From: Sporobolomyces roseus
Taxonomy: Eukaryota; Basidiomycota; Microbotryomycetes; Sporidiobolales; Sporidiobolaceae
Length of the DNA stretch: 64,000 bases
Direction: 5' to 3'
Assembly: GCA_016617785.1 (NCBI GenBank)
Contig: JADILM010000003.1
Span: 62,001 to 126,000, forward strand
Shown piece by piece: positions 26,039-36,131 of the stretch. Made by a program: the position numbers and the translations under genes. The stretch's first letter is position 1. Each line of letters starts with the position of its first letter. The notes under the pieces are model-generated. The model saw only the letters and a program-made list of their open reading frames with translations, did not search any database and was not told where the DNA came from.

Positions 26039-27503
26039 CTACCAGGGATCCCATTCGTTTGAGCGTTCGTCTGCTTCTTCTTGAGTTTGACGATATTTCT
26101 CGAGTCGAAGGTAATCTTGGTGAAGGAGAGAAAGGATGAGCAAGTCGAGAGTCGTCGTAGTAGAACTCTTTTTGTCGTTGGTAGTTTGAATGGGAGGAGG
26201 AACAGCCGAGAAGTAAGAAGCTCGGTTCGAACGATGAAGTTTCGAAGGAGGTGACGAGGAATCGCTTGAGGAAGAAAGAGAGGAAGGGGAAGAGAGGGGG
26301 ATGAAAGGTCGACGTTGTTGAGAGTGTTGAGGGAGGTATTGAGAAGGAACGAGAGACGGGTGAATAGTGAGAGTGGTTCTAGAGAAGCGAGAGTCGGTAT
26401 CGATTCTTGCGAGAGAATCTGAAGTTGGCTTACTTTGATTTCTCGTTGACGATGGTCGTTTCAGCAGTGACAAGAGATTGTTTCGTCTTGTGATCGACGA
26501 GCTATCAGTCGAGTGTAAGTCAGCGGAAGTTCACGACAGGGATTCGATCAGAAAGGAGACTGACTGTGAGAGAACCAGTCTCATCCGATTTCCACCTCAC
26601 TCGTTGACCTTCCATCGTTTTCCAAACTAGCTTTCTGTGCACTCGAAATGAGTCAGCTTAGTAGAGCGAACGAAGGAGAAGAGCGTAATAGAAAACTCAC
26701 TCGCTGAAAAAGTTAGGTCTACTGTAAAAGGTTGATGCTTTGAACTTGCGACTGTTGACAGGTTGAATGTAATCGAGAGAGACGTTCCCTACTTCAATCT
26801 GGAAAGAGAGAGAGAAGAAGCGGAGATTCCGAACGAAATCAGCCCAACCATTCTGTATCCGAATCACGATAGAGGCTCACATTGCGACTGTAGAGAGTAG
26901 ATACATGACCTTCGACGATAGAAGAGTAACGGCTCGAAGCAAAGTAGATAGGAGATTCCGAATCGTCTCGATAGAATGTTGTGTTGTTTGAACTTGACCA
27001 AAATTGTCGACTTGATCCCTTCTAGTGAGAACTAGAGAGGAGTGTTGCATCGTTCTTTTTGAGTTGGTCGATTGTAGAGTAGAGTAGAGTAGAGAAGTGA
27101 GAGGAGAGGAGAGAAGAGAAGAGGTGTGTGTCGACTTTGAGCGGGAAAGGGAACAAGGGAGAGATCTCCGTTCGTACCTGAAATCTCGAACTCTTCCTCC
27201 CTCTCGCTATTTTAAGAATTCAATCGGAAACGAGTTCCCAACGTGGTCCCTTTCAAAGCAGATCCCCATTGAGAGAGAGAAGGGAAGAGGCGATGGGAAT
27301 TAGAAGACTCGAAAGAGAAAGGTACACTTTTTCAACTTTCGCAAGCGGAAATAGAACTGACTCTCTCCTTCTCGTTCTCTCTTGCTGCTATCTGATGAGG
27401 GCAGGTACTCTGTTTAAATCAAGTGGCAGAGAACAGCGTAAGGGGGAAAGGCATGTCAAAGGATATCGAGTACTAAAAAGGTAACACAGTCTAAACCCGA
27501 GAA
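25883..27503. repeat. Left arm of a diverged 1.6 kb inverted repeat
   Basis: Reverse complement of about 46652-48267. It carries a whole small gene (here frameshifted) with its promoter and 3' flank. Paired positions add up to 74152 over most of the gene and 74157 upstream of a 5-bp indel. Scattered substitutions and small indels occur, more in the 3' flank. Ends are fuzzy by a few bases. No terminal repeats or transposase are present. Confidence 0.92.
26039..27050 (-). pseudogene. Frameshifted copy of the orphan (DUF6593-like) gene
   Basis: Equivalent exons are complement of 26881-27050, 26701-26798, 26565-26634, 26434-26501 and 26039-26378, all with the same splice sites as the intact copy at 47107-48113. 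In exon 1 the left copy reads CAAACAACACAACATTC where the right copy reads CAAACAACATTC: an extra five bases that look like a slipped duplication. This shifts the frame after about residue 23 and soon meets a stop. Downstream exons stay nearly unchanged (a few substitutions, for instance in a Thr/Ser run of the last exon), so the break is recent or the copy is still exchanging sequence with the intact one. Confidence 0.85.
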
Positions 27504-27800
27504 ATCGAAAAAATGTGCAAGACCTGTAAAAACACGATGCCAGCTTTGATGAGAAGCACAGAGTACTGGAGGCATGGACGGCAGTCTCGCCAACTTTCCA
27601 GCGCGTGAGAGGAGGCTCACGGTAAACAATTGACGGAAGTTGATCGGTTCAAAGTCTCTCCCAAAGCAGGAGGGAGTAGGGACCGGACGTCGGCAACGAC
27701 CGATAAGAGCGAAAGATGTTGCAGAAGTGCAAGGGCTACAGGTAATGGTAAGTGTGTGCGATGAACAGCGAAAGATAAGAAAATGATCATGTAATCGAGC
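27051..27800. other. Repeat promoter region and kinase 3' region
   Basis: Up to about 27503 this is the upstream part of the 1.6 kb repeat, including a purine-rich tract with AGTAG units near 27070-27085. The rest should hold the 3' UTR of the kinase. No gene seen. Confidence 0.4.
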
Positions 27801-30800
27801 TTAATCAAGTACCTCGTCGTCTCCGCTTTCTACCGGGATCCAACCTCTCCTCCCTCTCCACCCTCCATCTCCAGCTAAGAAAGCGTGATCACATATCGCA
27901 TCTGCTGAAGGTCTCGAGGTCAAGTCGATTTCGAGACATCTTTTTACGAGGTCGACGGCGTCTGCGAGTGAAGGTGCTTCTTCGTCGGTCGAGCCAACCG
28001 GCGAAGTTGTAGGAGATCCGACAGTGAGTGAAGAGTCCGGAAGCTTGAGCTGTAATTGTGCGAGAGCGCGAGAATCGGCTGCTAGTCCTCTCATCGCTTC
28101 TTCCGGACTCCAGAAAGGGCATTCACCTATACGAGACGAAGAGTCAGCAGTGTCGCGTGACAGGGACACTCAGAGAAGTAGCTCACCGCAGATGAGAACG
28201 TATCCGAGAACCCCGAGCGCCCAAACATCTTGCTCTTTCCCGCTATATCTCGCACCTTTCAAAACTTCAGGCGCGGCGAAGCTGTTACCAGTGACAGATC
28301 AGTTGTCTAATCGTTTCCTACATACTCGGAAGGTAACGTACTCGAGAGTACCGGAGAAAGTATCGAAGAACCTGCCGTCCTTGATGTAGGCTGCACTTCC
28401 GAAATCGATCAAACGAACGTTCCCTTCAGGATCGAGCACGACGTTCTCGTCCTTGATATCTCGATGCACGATCGAATGTTCGTGAAGGAAAGCGAGAGCG
28501 TCTGCCACTTGAGAGAGAATTCGAGCGATTGGCTTGGGAGAGAGACCGTCCGGGTGAAGATCAACAAAGTCGAACAGATCTTGACCTCGAGAGACGGGAC
28601 CGTTCGTTGGCGTCGATGAAGGAGACGAAGATGCAGTCGCTTGTGGCATGACCTAGAGCAGTTGAAAGTGGAGTTAGCTACCTTTTCGTCAAAACGAGCA
28701 ACGAAGAGAACACACGAGATAGTAGAACTCTCCATCTTCGAAGAAGTCGAGCAGACCGCATACATTCGGATGACCCGTTCTCACGACTCCACCATCTTCA
28801 CCTCCCCGCCATAGATCGACCTCAGGTTGACCCGAAGTTCTCCTCGTCAAGCCACTCGTTACTCGCTTCCTCCCACCAATGGACTGACGTCGTTCTCGTA
28901 TCGACCTCAAGTATTTGAGATGAGATCTAGGCTCGTAAGGTACTCGTCGAAGATGGTCGAGGACGTGAACTTCGATAGGAATGGGTCCAAGAATCTTGTG
29001 CTTCTTCCAGCAATCGGCGAGAATCCGTTGTTTGATAACATACTTGATAATGAGTTCCGGCTGTAGAGGGAGGCGATCAAATCAGTACGGTATGCGAAGA
29101 AGTTCGTCTATAGAAACAGAAAACTCACGCCGACAGCTTGTCCAGATGGTCCCCTCTCCCTCGCACGTCTCACACTTCCGTAGGCGCCCTTTCCAGCTTC
29201 TTCCTGCTCAACAACAAAGCTCTTGATATTCCTCAAACCAGTGACTGCAGAGTAAGTCCGAGGATCAACGGGTCCGAGGGGTTTCGTCCAGTCGAGGTCG
29301 ACTGCAGTAATGATCGAGCCCAAGTCGTCGCGAGCAGGTGAAGGTGGTGCGAAGGGTGGTTCATAAGGAGTTTGGACTTCGGTCATGGGAGTGGTCAGCG
29401 GTTCTTGGTCGGATCGATCGAAGGAGGGAGTAGGAGCGGTCGAACGTGGTGTACCTCCTCCAAGATCGGCGGATGACGACGAGAATCCTTGTTCGAGAGA
29501 TTTGTAAACGTTCGGAGGCAGGGGAATCTTGGGAAGTCCTAGACCTTTCGGAGGTGAACATGATCCTTTGTCCTCTTGGTTCACCACGATCGGAGGAGAA
29601 CTGAGACCTCCCGTAGCAGAAGTGAGTGATCCCCTCGACAAAGCCGGTCTGGCGATGCTGGTAGGATTGAGCTGGATAGATGATTCGCTCTTCTGAGGTC
29701 GATGAGTCGGTTTGAAAGTTTCGACAGTCGGAAGAGGTTCGGAGTCGGGAGCTTTCGATATCGTCGGCAACGAGTCTTCATCCGTGGCTAGCGATGTCGA
29801 AACGGAGGAAAGGGAAGAAGTGTTCGAATGAGAGACGAATCCTCCAGCTCGACCACCTTTTGTCGAAGAGTAAGAGAAGGATGACTTCGGGACATGCTGA
29901 TAACCTGGTCGGCGCATTCCATCATTGTCGAGTGAGCTGGACGGCGAGGCTTCCGGTGGTGCAGGAGGAGGAGGAGTTGGTATCGGAATCGTCGAGGGTG
30001 ACGAGTCGGAAGTTTGACGTTTCTTCTTGCCATTGGTAGTAAACCTTGACAAGCTCAAAGATAGCCCAAGATCGTCCTCTTTATCATCCTCGTCAGACGA
30101 GACGTCCCACAGTGATGGTCTCAGCGGGTTCTTCTTTTTCTTGACCATAGATTCCTCCTTCCTCTGTCGTTCTTCTCGTTCCTTCTCCCATAACGCCAGT
30201 CTTTCCTCCTCCTTCAGTCTCAACCGCTCTTCATCCTTGGCCCGCAGATCTGCCAGTTCACTCAATTTGCCTCCCAAACTTCTCCATTCTTCCGTAGTAG
30301 GGGTCATCACCATTCCTTCATCTCCTTCTCCGATCGCCATTGACCCTGGACTCAGCAAAGAGTCGCCCAAAGCGAGGTGGAGGCCGCTCGTCTGCAACGA
30401 TAGTCGACCAGAGGTCGTCGATCTCCTCGAACCATGTCGAGATCGACTCCTCGACGGAGGGAGCGATTGACCCAGCTCGACAGTGCCGAGAGGAGGTGAA
30501 ATAGTGCCAGAAGTTGAAGGGATGGGAGCAGCAGTGCCCCAACCTCCGTTCCAGCTTGTCGCATCTCCAGTTCCGCCTCCCGAGAGTACGCTGAATCCTC
30601 CGTTCTCATTCGAAGTGACTGGAGTGGACACAAATCGCTGTTGGTAGGTCCTTGCCGTGTTGTAGTAAGGAGCCGAAGCCTGTCGACGTTTCTGCTGAAT
30701 GAGTTGGGCGAGACCGATCGACGAATTGGGGAAGGATGTTTGTGCAGGGGTGGTGGGATCCGTCGGAGGGAGAGATGCGAGAGCAGATTGGGTATTGGGA

Positions 30801-31399
30801 GAGAATGGAGCGAAGGATGAGGACGAAGAAGAAGGGTTCTGATCGGGAGAAGGAATCGGTGAAGGGGTCGATGCGGTCGATGCGAGGTGAGAGAGGGGAG
30901 ATGGAGATGCGACTGCCGGTAAGGTTTTCCGACGTTCGCTCAACATTTGTTTACGATTGGCAGGAGGGATGGACGAAGAGGAGTGGTCGGAAGAGGACGT
31001 CGTCGTGGGAGTGCTGTCGGTACTGATCGAGAGTTTCCGACTTCGAACCCCTTCTATATTACCTCCTTCCGATTCACTATCTGACTCCGAGTTGTTGTCA
31101 TTCTCTCTATACGCTTCGACCTGACTCGCGCTCGTCGAACTGCCGTTTCCTCCATTTCCGTCTTCAACACTCCAAGGCATCATTCCATTCCCTGCACTTG
31201 CTCCGTAGATACTCGTTCTCGGTGAAGTAGTGATCGAACGAGTTGGTAGTCTCGGAGAAGTGGGACTCGAGGGAGAGAGAGCGAGAGATGCGAGCGTTGC
31301 GATTTGAGAAGATGATCGAGAATGATGGCGAGAAAGTGGTGGAAACGTAGGTCTTTCTCGAGGACTGGTCGTCGGAGAGGAAGCTGATCTCGAGGCCAT
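27801..31399 (-). CDS. PAS-kinase (Psk1/2)-type serine/threonine kinase
   Basis: Five exons, complement of 29129-31399, 28716-29060, 28342-28652, 28187-28281 and 27801-28126; about 1115 aa. The first 730 residues are Ser/Pro-rich and low-complexity. The kinase domain starts near residue 735: glycine loop GKGAYGSV, the conserved KYVIKQRILADCWKKHK stretch, catalytic loop VHRDIKDENVV, DFG in LIDFGSAAY, and the APE region GTLDFAAPEVLKG. The KQRILADCWKKHK ... IPIEVHVLDHL signature matches Psk1/Psk2-like kinases, which tune glycogen and translation to nutrient state. I do not recognise a PAS domain in the N-terminal part. The start is the ATG at 31399; upstream in-frame sequence exists but lacks support. 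Confidence 0.82.
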
Positions 31400-32092
31400 A
31401 CTTGCTGGTGTAGCGTAGACCACTCGCGATTGTTCAAATGCGAAGGAATGAATCAACTGCACAATCGACAAGATCAGCGTGATTCTCTGATTTCCAGCTT
31501 TATGATGATCTTGTACGCTGCACTTGTTCAATCTCCGTCGCTACTAGCTGCCCTAGCGAGTCTCCTGTTGAATTCGTTTCCTCCAACTTTTGAGGAGCGT
31601 GGGCAGTCTGAAGTGAAACTCTGCTTACCTGTTGGCTTCCCTTCTGCCCTCCGATATACTCTGACTACTGGTCTACTCTCCGAGTGGGCGTTGTTTGTGC
31701 GGTTGAAGTGGATCGGATTCGAGGTTGTTAATTTGATGATTCGATGAAATTGGGATCGATTAGAGCTGGTCTAGTCAATGCTGTACGGCTTCGATGTACA
31801 GGATTAGACCGGATGCAGCTTGAGGACTGAAAGAAGAAAGTGGAAGGGAAAGCAACGAAGGACGAGAGGAAGAGGAGCAAGAAAGGGGGCAAAAACGTTC
31901 AACTGCTTCGAACCCAACCAACCCAGAGACAAGTCTGTGCAGACAAAGCGAGCTGTGCTGCGACGATCCCGCTGCTCGCAACGAGAATGATAGCGATATT
32001 TGCAAGTAGAGAACGTCGATAATTTACGCAAAACCGTTGGCTTGCGAAACCCGCTTCAAACGCTCATATCTATACGTCTGCCCCTCCTATAT
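31400..32092. other. Kinase promoter and 3' region of the phosphatase-like gene
   Basis: Spacer between two minus-strand genes. The open frame running upstream from the kinase ATG to 31531 is unconvincing. Nothing else supported. Confidence 0.4.
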
Positions 32093-33579
32093 CTATAGCT
32101 TCCCTTCGACAGTTGTTGACGAGGTCGGAGCCTTTCCTTCGTTCGGTATTCCTTTGTAGTTGTCTGATGAAACTTTTCCGGCTTCGCTTCCATCGTCTAA
32201 CAGACCATCTTCTTCGTATTCCTGCAGAGGGAGAGGAGCTCGAGTCAGTATCCAGCCGGTGGAAGCTGATGACGGCGTAACACCGAGAAGGAAGAAGCGC
32301 TCGGACGGGGCAGCACGAATAAGAAATGGACATACCTCAACGAAAGAGAACTCCCAGTGTCGCTCTTCTCCACCTTTCAAGAAGTCCGTCTTCCCGTTCC
32401 ATACTCTGTCCCATTCCGGTACTCCAGCCTCCTTTCCTACTTTCCGATCAAACTTCGACACGCTACAAGTAGCTGCCCTACATTCCAATCGATTCGCTTC
32501 GTTCCACTCTTTCCCCTCAACCTCCTGACTCAGACCTTCCAAGTCTCCCGCGAGTGCCCTCGATAAAGCGATACATGTAGCGGCGTGACTGAAGACGATG
32601 ACTTTCTCGACTCCTCGCTTCTCGAGTTCGGGAATCATGACTTTGAGGAATTCTTTCGCTCGGAGGTGGACTTGATACATTGACTCTCCGGTTCGAGGCG
32701 GGGTCAGGAGTGGAATCCAGGCGGTAGGGGAATCGTGGGGTGAGAGGAGGTTGGGAGGGAAGAATTGTGTTAGGAATTGAGAGGACGATAGAGCGGGGTG
32801 AAGACCTTTTCGAACTGGCAGATACCATTCACCTACCAATGAGCAGAGGAATACGTGAGTGAGGCTGATCTGATAAGCGTTGCAGGGGCAGGGCATAAGA
32901 GGAACCGAGAATTACCTAATCCGTTCTCGATATGCACAGGCAAGTTGAGCGCTTCTGAGATAGGTCTTGCAGTCTGCACGCATCGATATAGAGGTCTGTA
33001 AAAAAGGATACGAAAGGTCAGTCAAAGATCTGCTGCAAAAAGGAGCCCGCAAGTTGCGAAATCTCGAGCTTACGAACTGAACAGCATGACTTTCCCACTC
33101 TTGATCTCGTCCTCTGTAGCTCCAACCTCGTTCTTGATGAACTTTGCGAACTCCTTCGCTTGATCTACACCGTGAGCTGAAAGAGGTGGATCTCGAGGAA
33201 CTCCAGTTGGAGAAGTCCATGTTTGTGTTTCCCACGATAGCCTAAACTCGTAAAGGAAGATGTAGAGCGGGATAGATCGATATATTATTGATTGAGTGGA
33301 TCAAGAAATGGTCAGGAAGGGAAATGCGAAGAAGTCAGTTTCGGATACCGGGATTGACGAGAACAGCTCGAGGCAGGCTAGAAGAGAATAGAGGAGCTTA
33401 CCGGAAGCCTATACACCATCCCAAAAGACGCGTCGAGCACGGGAGAGGCAGGAAGAGGTAGAGAAGCAGAATGAAAAGGGACGAGAGAGAACGAGATGGT
33501 AATCAGCGAATGCCCAAGTGTGAGGTTCTTGATACCTTTACTCACCGTGCCTAGCAACGTAGATAGTCTTGAGTGTCAT
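32093..33579 (-). CDS. Histidine phosphatase / phosphoglycerate-mutase-like protein
   Basis: Six exons, complement of 33546-33579, 33402-33408, 33074-33241, 32916-32995, 32336-32832 and 32093-32221; 304 aa. The catalytic motif RHGFRLSW starts at residue 10 and is spelled across exons 1-3; the middle one is a 7-nt microexon coding the end of Gly, Phe and the start of Arg. Other signatures are RCVQTARPISEAL, ENGLGEWYLP and the distal His in VIVFSHAATCIAL. The C-terminal EYEEDGLLDDGSE tail resembles fungal PGM-superfamily proteins related to TFIIIC tau55. It is probably a phosphatase or a subunit using the fold; the substrate is unknown. The microexon has a TATAG acceptor and GTAAGC donor, and all phases agree only if it is included. 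Confidence 0.85.
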
Positions 33580-34040
33580 TGTTGAGCGAGATTGAGAGAT
33601 TCTTATTGAATGACGAAAAGTTGAACTTGTTGATTCGGACTGCTTCTAGATAGGTGGCGAGCGCAATGATCGAACTATAGTATCGAGTCGCTTGTGAGGT
33701 GGACGCAGAGAAGAATGAGAAGACAGGACGAAGAGAAGCAAGATTGGAAATGATTTCGCAAGTCGAGGTTCGCTTCCGTCAGATCACGATCAACGATCTT
33801 CCCGTCGGTCGATCTGTCGACGAAACTCTCCGCCTCATCCAAGCGTTCCAATTCACAGATGAAAACGGCGAAGTCTGCCCAGCCAACTGGGATCCTACAA
33901 GCAACAAGGCGAGTCCCTTGATTCTCCTTTTTCAGGTCGCAACATGTAGCATCTGATCGTGCTCGTCTTCTAAGCTCAACCTCTCGCATACTCTCTGCTC
34001 AGAGACCCCGGGCGACAGCGCTTTGGAACTTGTTGTTCAT
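33580..34040. other. Phosphatase promoter region with inserted peroxiredoxin fragment
   Basis: Spacer between the phosphatase-like gene start and NUDC stop. Its main content is the inverted piece of the peroxiredoxin gene at 33775-33950. The rest has no recognisable gene. Confidence 0.5.
33775..33950 (+). pseudogene. Inverted fragment of the peroxiredoxin gene (exon 4 plus part of intron 4)
   Basis: The sequence matches the complement of about 36227-36402 in the peroxiredoxin gene, on the opposite strand. It begins within a few bases of the start of exon 4 and runs through the exon, its GC donor and most of the last intron. I count two exon differences, both synonymous (in PVGR), and three in the intron part. 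It encodes the region of the resolving cysteine (EVCPANW) without the peroxidatic cysteine. An ATG at 33750 happens to be in frame, giving a 68-residue chimeric open frame. Presence of intron sequence shows DNA-level copying, not retroposition. Confidence 0.88.
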
Positions 34041-35336
34041 TTACGACATGTTTTTGACATTCGAAAAGTCCATCTCCGGATGTTGCGATTGCAGCTTTTG
34101 AATCATCTGCTCACAAGTAAGACGGATCCGTCAGCACTAGTCAAACCTCCAACAACCAAGCGAAGAAGCAGCGTAGAATGAGGCGGAAAGGGGGGGAAGA
34201 AGGCATACTTCTTGCTGTTTAAGCTGATCCGAAGTTGGCTTGCCCATTTGCTGTTTCGCGCAAAGTGTTCGTCGATCGAAAGGTGGCGAGTAGGAGATGG
34301 GAATACGAATTGGTTCGAAGAAGGAGTCGAGAAAACAGAAAAGTCAGTCTATCTTCACTTGGATCTGACGAGCGAGCAGCGGGAGAAGCGCACCTTTTGC
34401 TGATTGTCGAACTGCAGATGAACGATGTATCCGCATCAGTATCTCGTACCTTATTCGCTGAATAGAAACGAAACTTACCATCATTTTCTCTACCATCGCT
34501 CTCGTCTCACCATCTAGATCACTTAGCTTCGAGTTCTCTGGGTTGATCTTCTTCGTATCGATCTTGGGAGCAGACGTGACGACGTGAGGCCACCAAGATT
34601 GCTGTGATGAACCTTTCTCGAGCGAGATAGTGATCTCTCGCGAATCATCTGGCGAGTGCCGATTGTACGAGGCGAGGTAGAGAAGGTAGCGAGAAGAGAG
34701 ATAGAGAGCAGAGGCAAGCGTAAGGGTCAGTACACAAGGATAGAGGGTCCTGTAAAAGAGGGTAGAAGGGAAGCAAAAGTTGCGACGAACCCAAAGTCCA
34801 GGTGCACTCGTCGACCTTGATCTCTTTCGGCAACTCTCCCGACAAGATGGGTTCCTCACCCTTTAATCCGACCTTGATCGACAGTTTCTTGATGTCTACT
34901 GTGAGCTGTTTGGCTTTGGTGCCTTGAGGAACTGGAACTGAGATTGTAACATCGTTCAAAGTTTGGCGCCATCGGTAGGGAAGCGCTGTAGAGGGTAGCA
35001 GATCAAGTCAGTATCATCTTCAAGGTGTCTAAGGATCTGTGCTTGACTGTGAGAAGGGGTGAGAGCAGAGATTAGATGAAGCTGCTCCGCCTCTTTCCAT
35101 TCCTCTTGAACGACTCTCTGAACAGCTAGAGCTTCTTCCACCATTCCTGCTATCCATAGGCTATCGTCTGATGTAACGTTCGCGCCAGTATTCCCCGTCG
35201 TCGTCGAGCAAGATGTTTGGAGAAGACTGAATGATTTACCATCTTGCTCTTGCTTCTCCTTGACGGCCGCTTCGAGGTCGAGCTTCTTCTGTTCTTCTTG
35301 ACTAATCTCGGGAGCTGCTTCAGTAGGAGACGACAT
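34041..35336 (-). CDS. NUDC: NudC nuclear-movement protein
   Basis: Six exons, complement of 35240-35336, 34791-34985, 34479-34648, 34394-34411, 34209-34250 and 34041-34106; 195 aa, normal for fungal NudC. A short charged N-terminus is followed by a CS (p23/Hsp20-like) domain: [30 protein letters not shown]. It ends with the family tail: [20 protein letters not shown] and [10 protein letters not shown]. NudC is a co-chaperone for dynein-pathway (LIS1) and other beta-propeller proteins, acting in nuclear migration. Intron 1 is long (254 nt). Exons 4 and 5 are only 18 and 42 nt. The tail motif is intact only with both included. Confidence 0.92.
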
Positions 35337-36131
35337 TGTTGGCGAGAAGGAAACGACTTGATCGCCAATTCCGCAAACATTGCTCCTCTCGAATTGCAAT
35401 TTTAGACTCGAGTTCCGTGAACAAGTTGGAGATCTGACAAGTGGCTGATCAAAGAGCGTGTCGGCGGTCATGCCTGATTGAGCTCCAGAGAAGTTTTCGA
35501 AACTCTCTTTTCGTCGATTCTCGAAATCTTTCGGGTAGGCCTAGTAAGGAGTCAATGATTCTTTGCTGATTGCGTCAGGGTATATACAGGTCGACTTCGA
35601 AGTCAAAATGATGGGAGTGAGGGGTATCAAAGCGAATGATGAGACGCGAGGGAGAAGGGGTTTAGGCGATTCGAGCCTTTTTACTTGACGATTCGTCGTT
35701 TTGAAGCTCTGCGTGACCATTTTCTCGTCTGTGGTACGGAGAGACGAACGAGAGACGAAGGAGAGACAGCGCAAAGGGTGAAAGAACGAAGGAGAGTGAA
35801 AGTGAAGGAGTGAGCGAGAAGCGGCGTCCGAGGGAAGGGAAGGAGCAGCGAAGAGGGAGATGTGGAAGACGAGCGAGAGTCAGCCACACTCATGTATGAA
35901 TCATAGCGGGAGGATGTGTGAGTGGTCGAGAACGCAGCTGATAGTCCCCTTGCTCTCCCGCTTGACGGATTGTCCAAATGAGTCCAACTGAAATTGTGAT
36001 TGTCTAATACTCCGGTTGAGCCATCACGTCAACGGAGGGGGAGTGTAAATCTACTAGGCGTGTAAGGTGGGAGGCGTGTAATCTAAAAACAAGGGAGAGG
36101 ATGTATGTACTGTAGGGAAAGGAAGCGGTAT
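35337..36131. other. NUDC promoter and peroxiredoxin 3' region
   Basis: Spacer between two minus-strand genes. On the minus strand, open frames at 35657-35977 (one starting MDNPSSGRARG, another ending SSSKKARIA) separated by plausible splice signals hint at a very small extra gene. I could not make the phases agree with a convincing donor, so no gene is called. Confidence 0.35.
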
